Positions 8,612-16,098 of a stretch of 64,000 bases of DNA are shown here, in pieces. The notes under the pieces are model-generated. The model was not told where the DNA came from. It saw only the letters and a program-made list of their open reading frames with translations, and ran no database searches. The translations under genes and the position numbers were made by a program. This DNA is from Brevibacillus fluminis. Lineage in GTDB: Bacteria; Bacillota; Bacilli; Brevibacillales; Brevibacillaceae. The stretch is taken from positions 558,001 through 622,000 of the forward strand of contig NZ_RHHQ01000008.1 of assembly GCF_003710825.1 (NCBI RefSeq), given 5' to 3'. The first letter of the stretch is position 1; each line of letters opens with the position of its first letter.

Positions 8612-8645
8612 CTTGCGAGTAATAAGGATCTTTTGCCTTGGCCGG

Positions 8646-9119
8646 TCAGATGATGTTTGCCGCTTTGAGAATACAGGTCACGCTCTCAACCGCATTTTTT
8701 TTATAGTAATCATACGTGCTTTTTGGTATATTCAGAATAATTTCATAAATATACTTGTCTTTCTTCTGCTCGACAAAACACTTCTTTAAGATGGTTCGCT
8801 TTTCTTCCGGCAACGCTTGAATCGCCATATCGATCGCCTTGCATTTTCGTTCATAATCGAGGATCATGACGGGGCGTTCCTCCCGAAGCAATACCGTGTT
8901 CCCGACGATATCACCGTACCTGCCACGGCCATTGATATCCCCACGCGTACCTCTTCCTTCCGTGTTTGCTAAATCGAATTCGTTGTACTGATCGCTCCCC
9001 GCCTTATGGTTCAAGGTAAAAATGTCTACTGCTGCTTTCATAAACGGGTAAGCCTTCAGCAGATTTTTGGTGATGGTACGCTCTTCCTCGTTTACGGCAA
9101 GGTTAATCAGGTGATTCAT
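8646..9119 (-). CDS. ArpU-like late transcription activator
   Basis: 157 residues starting MNHLINLAVNEEERTITKNLLKAYPFMK. The C-terminal half reads EEKRTILKKCFVEQKKDKYIYEIILNIPKSTYDYYKKNAVE, a sigma-region-4-like helix-turn-helix as found in ArpU/RinA-type activators of late phage genes. The only gene next to the tail operon on this side, it is the likely switch for the tail cluster, much as Xpf is for PBSX. ATG follows GGGGAG by six bases. It has its own terminator. The family name is the best fit I can give; Xpf-like or RinA-like are alternatives. Confidence 0.65.
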   Translation of the reverse strand: MNHLINLAVNEEERTITKNLLKAYPFMKAAVDIFTLNHKAGSDQYNEFDLANTEGRGTRGDINGRGRYGDIVGNTVLLREERPVMILDYERKCKAIDMAIQALPEEKRTILKKCFVEQKKDKYIYEIILNIPKSTYDYYKKNAVESVTCILKAANII

Positions 9120-9289
9120 CGACTTCTCCCCTTATCACAAATAGAAAACCCGACTAAACAACTTATAATTTGGTAAAAATTGGTTTTTATTTTCATTCTA
9201 ACCGCTTTCCCTCCATTCTTGCTAGTAAAAAAATATAAAGAAACGGTTATGTATTTGCGAAGCGGACAATACCAGCTTCGGGCATAGAC

Positions 9290-9319
9290 AAAAAAAGACC
9301 AGCCGTAAAATGGCTGATC
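9290..9319 (-). terminator. Terminator of gpx-ohrR
   Basis: Minus strand: an 8-base stem (CAGCC/GGCTG core with a G-U pair) around a short AT loop, followed by seven T, 13 bases after the ohrR stop codon. Confidence 0.8.
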
Positions 9320-9331
9320 GAAAATGTAAAG

Positions 9332-9787
9332 TCATGCATTTGCTTCCTCATTGCTTTGATGAATCCGGGTAAGCAGCTGCCGGAACTGGCTCAGCATGCC
9401 CGCGAACTCGCCTTCGGATATGCCGCTTTTGGCGAGCAGCGATTCGGGTATGCAATAGGCGCGCTCTTTCAGCGCTTGGCCTTGCTCGGTTAATCGGACA
9501 AACACCACCCGCTCATCGGTCTGCGAACGTTGCCGAGTGATCAGACCTGCTGCTTCCATGCGCTTCAGCATCGGCGTCAGCGTACCGGAGTCCAAAAACA
9601 GCCGCTCCCCCAGCTCTTTTACATTGCATTCTTCCTGCTCCCAGAGAACGAGCAAAACCAAATACTGCGGATAAGTCAAGCCGAGTTCATCCAGAACCGG
9701 CCGGTACAGACGACTGATCTCCCGCGAGCAGGCGTAGATGGAAAAGCAGAGCTGATTGTCCAGCAAAAGCAGGTTTTCTTTCTCCAT
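9332..9787 (-). CDS. ohrR: MarR-type peroxide sensor OhrR
   Basis: 151 residues. The opening MEKENLLLLDNQLCFSIYA contains the conserved reactive cysteine (Cys14 here), which in OhrR proteins is oxidised by organic peroxides and causes release from DNA. A MarR winged helix follows (about 50-105: LGERLFLDSGTLTPMLKRMEAAGLITRQRSQTDERVVFV). Its ATG overlaps the stop of the peroxidase gene by one base (TAATG), so the two are translated together and the repressor probably controls its own operon. OhrR genes usually stand next to ohr; pairing with a glutathione-peroxidase-type gene is a less common arrangement. Confidence 0.85.
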   Translation of the reverse strand: MEKENLLLLDNQLCFSIYACSREISRLYRPVLDELGLTYPQYLVLLVLWEQEECNVKELGERLFLDSGTLTPMLKRMEAAGLITRQRSQTDERVVFVRLTEQGQALKERAYCIPESLLAKSGISEGEFAGMLSQFRQLLTRIHQSNEEANA

Positions 9788-10278
9788 TACACCGCTTCAC
9801 CAGCCAGCGTTTTCTCGATGTCCGGTGCGATCGCTTCCGGTTCGGTACGTGCGCCGTATTGCTTGACGATCTGTCCATTCCCGTCCACGAGGAACTTGAC
9901 GAAATTCCATTCGATATCCCCTGTTTTGTACGGCTCCGGAGTATTTTCGACCAAATACTGATACAGCGGGTGGGCATTCTCGCCTTTGACATCTACTTTT
10001 GCAAAAAGTGGGAAGCTGACATTGTAGTTCAATTCGCAGAACGACTGAATTTCTTCTTCTGTTCCCGGCTCTTGGTTCATGAACTGGTTGCAAGGGAAGC
10101 CTAGAACGACCAAGCCTTTGTCATGGTACGTTTCGTACAGCTCCTGCAATCCTTTGTAGTGCGGTGTCAGCCCGCATTTGCTTGCGGTATTGACGATCAG
10201 CAGCGTTTTTCCTTTGTAGTCAGCCAGCGATTTTTCCTCGTTTTTGATGGTTTTTACGGTGAAATCATGAACGGACAT
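9787..10278 (-). CDS. Glutathione peroxidase-type thiol peroxidase
   Basis: 163 residues starting MSVHDFTVKTIKNEEKSL; ATG 10278 follows GGGAGG, so I dropped the 17 residues of the longer frame. It has the family's SKCGLTPHYKGL active site (Cys in place of selenocysteine), the GFPCNQF motif with the second cysteine, and WNFVKFLVD. Such Cys enzymes reduce peroxides in the cytosol, usually with thioredoxin rather than glutathione. It is the first gene of the operon with ohrR, behind a palindrome that may be the OhrR operator. Confidence 0.9.
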   Translation of the reverse strand: MSVHDFTVKTIKNEEKSLADYKGKTLLIVNTASKCGLTPHYKGLQELYETYHDKGLVVLGFPCNQFMNQEPGTEEEIQSFCELNYNVSFPLFAKVDVKGENAHPLYQYLVENTPEPYKTGDIEWNFVKFLVDGNGQIVKQYGARTEPEAIAPDIEKTLAGEAV

Positions 10279-10312
10279 GGTTATTCCTCCCTTTTTGAGT
10301 AACACATAATTA

Positions 10313-10326
10313 AATTGTACACAATT
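10313..10326. promoter_or_regulatory. Candidate OhrR operator
   Basis: Perfect inverted repeat AATTGT-AC-ACAATT, 34 bases before the peroxidase start. It resembles the TACAATT/AATTGTA arms of known OhrR operators. A further TTGTACA copy follows within ten bases. Confidence 0.55.
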
Positions 10327-10404
10327 CATTTGTACATAAATATACCGCTAAACGCGGCACGCGTCAACCCGCGTGCTGCACGTCAAGCGGCACATAGAAG
10401 CTGC

Positions 10405-11100
10405 TCAACTTTTTTTCGCATCCACAAGCACATATTGCCGCTGCGGTCGGCCAATCGAGCCGTACTGCAGCGATTCTTGCAGCATGCCTTGCTGCACCAT
10501 GTACTTTAAATAGTTGCGGACCGTGGACAGGCTTACCCCGGCATCTTGCGCAATCCCCTCCGATGTCATCGGTCCTCCATGCTGCGTGAAACAGGAGTGG
10601 ATCAACGTCAACGTTTTTTCGTCGATGCCTTTTTGCATGGTGGTTGCCTGCGTTTTCGGGCTGCGCAGCTTCAGCAAATCGTTCAAGATGTCTTGGTTCA
10701 GCTCAGCCGTCGAATGGAGCCGTTTCTTGTATTGACTGAATTTGAGCAGCGTCTCTGCGAACCGGTTCAAGTCAAACGGCTTGATCAAATAATCGAATAT
10801 GCCCAGGCGGAAGCCTTCCTCGACAATTTCGTGCTCCTTTGCCGCCGTAATCAGTACGACATCGCACGGCAGCTTTTGGCTACGGATCACGCGCAGCAGC
10901 TCAATTCCCGATTGGTCTGGCAAATAGACGTCCAGCAAAATCAGGTCGGGCAGCTCTTCGGCGATCATCGCCAGCATTTCCTCGCCATTGTGTGCGATGC
11001 CGGCCAATTGATATCCTTCCTGCATGTCGACCATCGCCCCATGCATCTTGGCAATTCTGAAATCGTCCTCTACGACCAGGACGCGTAATGGTGAACTCAT
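10405..11100 (-). CDS. citT: Response regulator CitT-like
   Basis: 231 residues. A receiver domain (1-125; VVEDDFRIAKMHGAMVD, phospho-acceptor Asp in DLILLDVYLP, later Lys in LIKPFDLNRF) is joined to a C-terminal helix-turn-helix (about 170-225; MTSEGIAQDAGVSLSTVRNYLKYMVQQGML). This layout is that of the CitT/DcuR/DctR family. Its start overlaps the kinase stop by four bases, and the citrate carrier gene lies divergently 365 bases beyond the kinase start. It most likely activates that carrier when citrate is present. Confidence 0.85.
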   Translation of the reverse strand: MSSPLRVLVVEDDFRIAKMHGAMVDMQEGYQLAGIAHNGEEMLAMIAEELPDLILLDVYLPDQSGIELLRVIRSQKLPCDVVLITAAKEHEIVEEGFRLGIFDYLIKPFDLNRFAETLLKFSQYKKRLHSTAELNQDILNDLLKLRSPKTQATTMQKGIDEKTLTLIHSCFTQHGGPMTSEGIAQDAGVSLSTVRNYLKYMVQQGMLQESLQYGSIGRPQRQYVLVDAKKS

Positions 11101-12716
11101 GTTTCTCCTCCTCCCAGTGGCAATGTGAGCCGGAATGACGCACCATACGCGCTGTCGAGCAACTCCAGCTGCCCGCCGCCAAGCCGCGCCAGCCTCTCCA
11201 CCAGCGCCAGCCCAAACCCGCGCCCCGTTCCTTTTGTCGTCACGCCATCACGGAAAATATTGTTTTGCAACTCATGCGGAACACCACTCCCATTGTCATG
11301 GACCGTAATCATCAGCTGCCCATCACCCGCCTGCATGTACACCTCGATTTGCCCCATCTCCGTACGGTCTGTTTCTTGGCCGATCGACTCGAACGCATTT
11401 TCAATCGTATTTCCTAGAAACGTCAATATCAGCTCACGGGCATCCTCCACCTCGGGAATCGCGGTTTTAGCCTCGACGCGCAAAGCAATCCCCAGCTCCC
11501 GCGCCCGATGGATTTTGCCAATCAGGACGCCCACGATTGCCGGATCATGGACTTTCGCCAGGAAAAAGTCGAGTAGCTCCTGCTGATCCTCATTGATCTC
11601 CTCGATCAGCTCATGAACCATCTCGTACTGTTTGAGTTGGATCAAGCCGGACAGCAAATGCAGCTTGTTCAAAAACTCGTGCCGCTGGCTGCGAATCGAA
11701 TCGATGTACTGCCCAATATCGAGCAATCGCTCATCGATGCGGGACAGCTCCAGCTTATCCCGGAAGGTAGCTACCGCACCGATCGTTTTCCCGTTCATGG
11801 ACAGGGGCAGGCAATTCATGACGATCATCGTTTGGCCGACGATCATCGGTTCGTCACGATGGACGATCCCGTCCGCGATAATCTCCGGCAGCCGTGTTGC
11901 GCCCAGAACTTCGCGAACGTTCATACCCCGCGGATTTTCACAGGCAAGCTCCAGCATTTTGAGCGCTTCCTTGTTGCAGGTGATGATGATCCCGTCCCGG
12001 TTCACCGCAAGTATGCCCTCTCGCGTGGAATTGAGTATCGCTGCCTGTTCATTGGCTAGAAAAGCGATCTCCTCCGGCTCCATGTTCAAGATTTGCTTTT
12101 TGATGTGGCCGGACAGCAAGTACGAGCCGCCGATCCCGAACAAGAATGCAAACAGCCCGATGACTGCAAACCAGATGAGAAAGTCGTAAATGTGGTTCCA
12201 GATCGTTTCGACCAGAAAGCCTACGGAGACAAGGCCGATCTGCCTGCCCGCCTCGTCGTAAACCGGCGTCTTGCTCCGGACAGAATAACCGAGACTGCCA
12301 GTGGACGTCGTCGTAATCTCATGTCCCTGCAGCACTTCCCGGTTCAAATCCTCATCATCGCCGCTAAGCGGGTTCCCGATTTTGGCCGGATTCGTGTGCG
12401 TGTAGCGAATGAGCCGCATATCGGTGACAACGATAAATTCTGCGCCGGACTTCTTGCGGATTTTTTCGATGACAGCCTGCAGATGCCCGTCGGCATCGGG
12501 GCGAGCAGATACCAGCTCTGCCTTCACCTCCGGCAGCTCGGACACTGACCGCGCCAACATGAGCGCCTGATTCCCGATCTCGGCGAATTTAACATGAATG
12601 AACATCCAGGTGACAGGAGCGATGACCAACAGCAGCGCGAACAGGATCGTCATCACGACCAGCACATTCATCTTGGTGCGGAGCTTTACGCCCTTTTTCA
12701 GTACGCTTGCCAGCAA
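11097..12716 (-). CDS. citS: Citrate sensor histidine kinase CitS-like
   Basis: 539 residues if started at TTG 12716, eight bases after GGAGG; that length equals known CitS, and the frame upstream (to 12851) has no ribosome-binding site. Layout: membrane helix (about 15-40), extracellular sCache-type sensor (about 45-180), second helix (about 185-210, containing FAVIGLFAFLFGIGG), PAS domain (about 225-330), a DcuS-type H-box with the phospho-His in SQRHEFLNKLH, and an ATP-binding domain (HDNGSGVP, GTGRGFGLALV). It senses a di- or tricarboxylate outside the cell, here probably citrate. Confidence 0.85.
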   Translation of the reverse strand: MLASVLKKGVKLRTKMNVLVVMTILFALLLVIAPVTWMFIHVKFAEIGNQALMLARSVSELPEVKAELVSARPDADGHLQAVIEKIRKKSGAEFIVVTDMRLIRYTHTNPAKIGNPLSGDDEDLNREVLQGHEITTTSTGSLGYSVRSKTPVYDEAGRQIGLVSVGFLVETIWNHIYDFLIWFAVIGLFAFLFGIGGSYLLSGHIKKQILNMEPEEIAFLANEQAAILNSTREGILAVNRDGIIITCNKEALKMLELACENPRGMNVREVLGATRLPEIIADGIVHRDEPMIVGQTMIVMNCLPLSMNGKTIGAVATFRDKLELSRIDERLLDIGQYIDSIRSQRHEFLNKLHLLSGLIQLKQYEMVHELIEEINEDQQELLDFFLAKVHDPAIVGVLIGKIHRARELGIALRVEAKTAIPEVEDARELILTFLGNTIENAFESIGQETDRTEMGQIEVYMQAGDGQLMITVHDNGSGVPHELQNNIFRDGVTTKGTGRGFGLALVERLARLGGGQLELLDSAYGASFRLTLPLGGGET

Positions 12717-12854
12717 GCCGAATTCCTCCGTTGCGTTTATTGTGGAAATGCGCGTAACCGTGTTTACGATTCTTTCTGTCGTAAACTTTTCGATTCTGAA
12801 TAGCCTCACTATACTAAATTCTACAAGGGATCTGTCAAGTGGCTTCCACACAAA

Positions 12855-12868
12855 AGAAAGCGGTCACA
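12855..12868. promoter_or_regulatory. Candidate CcpA cre site between citS and citM
   Basis: AGAAAGCGGTCACA agrees with the cre consensus TGWAANCGNTNWCA at 13 of 14 positions. It sits in the 364-base divergent region. That region otherwise holds the citS leader, an AT-rich stretch near 12950-13000, and no gene. Confidence 0.5.
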
Positions 12869-13080
12869 CACCGGTGCTTACGAGCAAGTCGGTGAAGCGA
12901 ATTTTGGCACCGCTTGCATGAAGCGCCGCAAAAGGGGGAACAGCATCCGCTCTTATATTTTTACTTACACTAAAAACTACCATTTCACATGCGGCTTATT
13001 TTCGCCGCTTTGACTGTGCAGCAAAAGCAAACCCAACACCCGGTAATTCATACTTTTACATTGAGACAGGAGGCATCCGG

Positions 13081-14391
13081 ATGTTAGCCATTTTAGGTTT
13101 TGTAATGATTGCCATCTTCATGTACTTGATCATGTCCAACCGTTTGTCAGCCTTGATCGCCTTGATCCTCATCCCGCTTTTGACCGCAATTGTAAGCGGA
13201 TTCGGCGGAGATGTCGGCAAGATGATGATGGACGGCATCAAGTCAATCGCCCCGACCGGCGTCATGTTGATCTTCGGGATTCTGTATTTCGGGATTATGA
13301 TCGATACGGGCCTGTTCGATCCGCTCGTGTCCAAAACGCTGAAAGTCGTAAAGGGCGATCCGCTCAAAATCGTCATCGGAACCGCACTTTTGGCGCTGTT
13401 CGTTTCTTTGGACGGCGATGGCACCACCACCTTTATGATTGTGGTCGCCGCACTCTTCCCGCTGTATCGCCAGCTCGGGATGAACCCGTTGATCCTGACC
13501 TGCGTGTCCATCATGGCAAGCGGTGTCATGAACATGCTGCCTTGGGGCGGACCGACTGCTCGTGTCTTGAGTGCGCTGCATCTGGACAGCTCGCAAGTGT
13601 TCGTCCCGCTCATTCCAGGCATGATCGTAACAGCGCTGTGGGTGATTTTCGTCGCCTACGTGTTGGGCAAAAAAGAGCGTAAGCGGCTGGGTCACATCAA
13701 GCTGCCTGAGAACTTGGACCAGGTCGGCCACGAACGCGAGACTGCCGCTTCTGCTGAAGCCGTAAGCAGGATCCGCCGCCCTAAGCTCCTCTGGTTCAAC
13801 ATGATATTGACTGTCGCTTTGATGATTTCATTAATCACGGACTTGTTACCGCTTACAGTCTTGTTCGTCATCGGGTTTGCCGTCGCGCTGCTCGTCAACT
13901 ATCCGAACATGGCTGACCAGAAGGAACGGATTTCTACACATGCGGGCAACGCGCTATCAGTCGCTTCCATGGTGTTCGGCGCCGGTATCTTCACCGGCAT
14001 CCTGACAGGCACCGGCATGGTAAACGCCATGGCCGACGCGCTCGTGCACGTCATCCCGCAATCGTGGGGACCGCATTTCCCTGTCATCACGGCGATCACC
14101 AGCGTGCCATTTACTTTCTTTATGTCCAATGACGCGTACTACTTTGGCATCTTGCCACTTTTGAACGAAGCCGCGCACGTCTATGGCATCAGCTCAATTG
14201 AAATGGGCCGCGCCTCGCTGATCGGTCAGCAGGTTCACCTGTTGAGCCCGCTCGTCCCGTCGACCTACCTGCTCGTCGGCATGGCCGGCGTCAATTTTGG
14301 CGACCATCAAAAATTCACGTTGAAATGGGCCCTCGGTTCCATGGTTGTCATGTTGATTACCTCTCTCGTGATCGGCGTCATCTCTCTCTAA
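13081..14391 (+). CDS. citM: Citrate-metal:proton symporter, CitMHS family
   Basis: 436 residues, all membrane-spanning helices, starting MLAILGFVMIAIFMYLIMSNR behind AGGAGG. It has the family's SLDGDGTTTFMIVVAA and MNMLPWGGPTARVLSAL segments and, in the C-terminal half, NDAYYFGILPLL. CitMHS proteins import citrate bound to a divalent metal (Mg, Ca or similar) together with protons. It stands divergent to citST with a cre-like site between, the usual setting for citrate-induced, glucose-repressed uptake. CitM and CitH differ in preferred metal; sequence alone does not decide. Confidence 0.88.
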   Translation: MLAILGFVMIAIFMYLIMSNRLSALIALILIPLLTAIVSGFGGDVGKMMMDGIKSIAPTGVMLIFGILYFGIMIDTGLFDPLVSKTLKVVKGDPLKIVIGTALLALFVSLDGDGTTTFMIVVAALFPLYRQLGMNPLILTCVSIMASGVMNMLPWGGPTARVLSALHLDSSQVFVPLIPGMIVTALWVIFVAYVLGKKERKRLGHIKLPENLDQVGHERETAASAEAVSRIRRPKLLWFNMILTVALMISLITDLLPLTVLFVIGFAVALLVNYPNMADQKERISTHAGNALSVASMVFGAGIFTGILTGTGMVNAMADALVHVIPQSWGPHFPVITAITSVPFTFFMSNDAYYFGILPLLNEAAHVYGISSIEMGRASLIGQQVHLLSPLVPSTYLLVGMAGVNFGDHQKFTLKWALGSMVVMLITSLVIGVISL

Positions 14392-14400
14392 TTAGCGAAA

Positions 14401-14437
14401 AGGTTAAACCCTTCCAACGATGGGTTTAACCTTTTTC
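14401..14437. terminator. Bidirectional terminator citM / hxlR-type gene
   Basis: An 11-base perfect stem (AGGTTAAACCC / GGGTTTAACCT) followed on the plus strand by TTTTTCTTT. It lies just after citM and overlaps the last codons of the convergent HxlR gene. Confidence 0.85.
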
Positions 14438-14779
14438 TTTGTCCAGCGTCAAGCCGAACCGCTTCAATTCGATGAATATGCCCTCAAGCTGCTTTCCTTT
14501 CGGCGTTATCGTGTACTCCACGCGCGGCGGCACTTCCGGATAAACCGTCCGTTCCACGATGCCGTGCTCCTCCAGCTCCCGCAGGCGCAACGACAGCGTT
14601 TTGGGGCTGATCCCCTCCATCGACCGCAACAAATCGCTGAATCGAAGCGTCCCTTCGATCAGCAAATCGCGAATGATTAAAAACGTCCATTTGGTGCCAA
14701 TGACATCAATGGTTTTGGCAATGGGACATGGAACGCCGGGTTCTCCTTTTTCCAGCACGATAGGCTCTTCGTTGTGCAT
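14426..14779 (-). CDS. HxlR-family regulator
   Basis: 117 residues starting MHNEEPIVLEKGEPGVPCPIAKTIDVIGTKW. The ATG at 14779 is nine bases after AAGGAG; an ATG 27 bases upstream is poorly placed. It has the conserved Cys before the first helix (VPCPIAKT), the KWTFLIIRDLLIEGTLRFSDLLRSMEGISPKTLSLRLRELE winged helix, and the YTITPKGKQL wing. HxlR proteins answer to aldehydes, quinones or redox stress. No target can be named: the MarR gene upstream is divergent, and either it or this gene itself may be controlled. Confidence 0.85.
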   Translation of the reverse strand: MHNEEPIVLEKGEPGVPCPIAKTIDVIGTKWTFLIIRDLLIEGTLRFSDLLRSMEGISPKTLSLRLRELEEHGIVERTVYPEVPPRVEYTITPKGKQLEGIFIELKRFGLTLDKEKG

Positions 14780-14915
14780 GGACAACCACTCCTTCCCGCT
14801 TTTCATCTGATTGGCTATAGCGTATCACATTCGTTCCGTTTCGGAAATGAGTGTACCGGATGATCATTGCTTCCCTTATGGAACAATAAATGCCAGGCGA
14901 TTGTTAAAATATGTA

Positions 14916-14944
14916 TTGACACGAAAGTAATTAGGAAACATACT
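14916..14944 (+). promoter_or_regulatory. Promoter of the MarR gene
   Basis: TTGACA (14916-14921), a 17-base spacer and CATACT (14939-14944). The spacer holds TAATTAG, half of the palindrome at 15560-15577. The start codon ATG at 14951 lies where transcription should begin, so the message may be leaderless. Confidence 0.65.
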
Positions 14945-14950
14945 ATATCC

Positions 14951-15502
14951 ATGACGAACCATACGAATGTATCGAAAAACAACAACTACGCGACCCCTTC
15001 GCTCGAGCAGTCCAAGACGCAGCTTGAGCGCTACAAGCTGGACAGTGACCCGCAAGCGGTCCTCGTCGCGGCGAGGCTTATGGCTACAGGCACGATGCTG
15101 GGACATGCCGCAGAAGTCCATTTTTCCCGATTCGGTTTATCGACAGGGCGCTATCGTCTATTGGCAGACCTTGAGGATAACGGCGGCGAAGCGCTTCCCT
15201 CGCAGCTGGCGGAGCATCTCGGCGTTACCCGTGCCACGGTGACGGGTCTTATTGATATCCTCGAGCGGGATGGGCTGGTAACCAGACGCCCCAGTGCGGA
15301 AGATGGCCGTCAAAAAGCCGTCATTTTGACTGCGAAAGGGGAAAAAAAGCTGCTGGACTTGGCCCCGGAGCATTTCGCCCGGCTTGAAGCCATGGTCGGA
15401 TTGCTAACCATCGAGGAGCGAACCGTGTTTCTCGACCTGATTGACCGTGTGACACAACACATCTCCGCGCTTACCGATGAGAATTGGGAGCCCAAAAAGT
15501 AA
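14951..15502 (+). CDS. MarR-family regulator
   Basis: 183 residues from ATG 14951 (MTNHTNVSKNNNY). The longer frame reaching 14867 would run through the promoter. The MarR core lies at about 75-170: SQLAEHLGVTRATVTGLIDILERDGLVTRRPSAEDGRQKAVILTAKG, with the DGR wing. The first 40 residues are an extension without known domain. It stands before a membrane protein and an NAD(P)-binding protein and ends with its own terminator. The TAATTAG motif in its promoter and the full palindrome before the next genes suggest it represses both. Confidence 0.85.
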   Translation: MTNHTNVSKNNNYATPSLEQSKTQLERYKLDSDPQAVLVAARLMATGTMLGHAAEVHFSRFGLSTGRYRLLADLEDNGGEALPSQLAEHLGVTRATVTGLIDILERDGLVTRRPSAEDGRQKAVILTAKGEKKLLDLAPEHFARLEAMVGLLTIEERTVFLDLIDRVTQHISALTDENWEPKK

Positions 15503-15525
15503 CCACATCAGTAAAGGGCAAAAAC

Positions 15526-15549
15526 GGGCTAGTGAACCTAGCCCCTTTT
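15526..15549 (+). terminator. Terminator after the MarR gene
   Basis: GGGCTAG paired with CTAGCCC around a five-base loop, then CTTTT. Confidence 0.7.
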
Positions 15550-15559
15550 CACTCACATA

Positions 15560-15577
15560 TAATTAGCTGCCTAATTA
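15560..15577. promoter_or_regulatory. Candidate MarR operator
   Basis: Perfect inverted repeat TAATTAG-CTGC-CTAATTA, 41 bases before the next gene. The same TAATTAG arm occurs at 14928-14934 inside the marR-type promoter. Confidence 0.55.
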
Positions 15578-15618
15578 CATGAAGTTACTGACAAAACAAA
15601 CCGAAAGGAGGAAATCAC

Positions 15619-16068
15619 ATGGGCAACATGAATTCGCTCGCAGCCAAAAGACCCGCCGCAAAGCCATTTGTCCTGTGGCGGGAAGTGGCGATGGCTTACG
15701 TCTCCCCCGCTGTCATGGCAGGGATCGGCGGGCTCATCACCGCCAATCGAGATCTGCAGATCGGGGCCTTGACCACGATCGGTGGGGCCTCAGCTCTAGT
15801 CGCCTTGCTGATCGGTCTATGGCTGCAAAACAATGGCCGCCGCATTCCGTGGCTCGTGAGCACCAACCGCTTTGCCGTCGTTGGAGCTTTCATGCTGATC
15901 GGGATCGTGGTCGGCCTATCCGCCGCGTGGGTCGCCAGCCTTTTGCTGTGGATGTCCCTTGCAGCTGACCAATTGCATTGGTTCGATCGGATCTGGTTGG
16001 ATTTCCCGATGTCTGCGGCGATCGCCAGCACGCTTATCGCATGGCGGTGGCGTTTGACCAACAAATAA
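15619..16068 (+). CDS. Small four-helix membrane protein
   Basis: 149 residues with four predicted membrane helices (about 27-43, 50-67, 84-110 and 128-143) and a basic N-terminus. ATG follows AAAGGAGG. I do not recognise the family. It lies 41 bases after the candidate MarR operator and 30 bases before the NAD(P)-binding gene, so it is probably the first gene of a MarR-controlled pair. A link to small-molecule stress is only suggested by that setting. Confidence 0.75.
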   Translation: MGNMNSLAAKRPAAKPFVLWREVAMAYVSPAVMAGIGGLITANRDLQIGALTTIGGASALVALLIGLWLQNNGRRIPWLVSTNRFAVVGAFMLIGIVVGLSAAWVASLLLWMSLAADQLHWFDRIWLDFPMSAAIASTLIAWRWRLTNK

Positions 16069-16098
16069 AAAGTGTTTTACACAAAGGAGAGAACCAAA

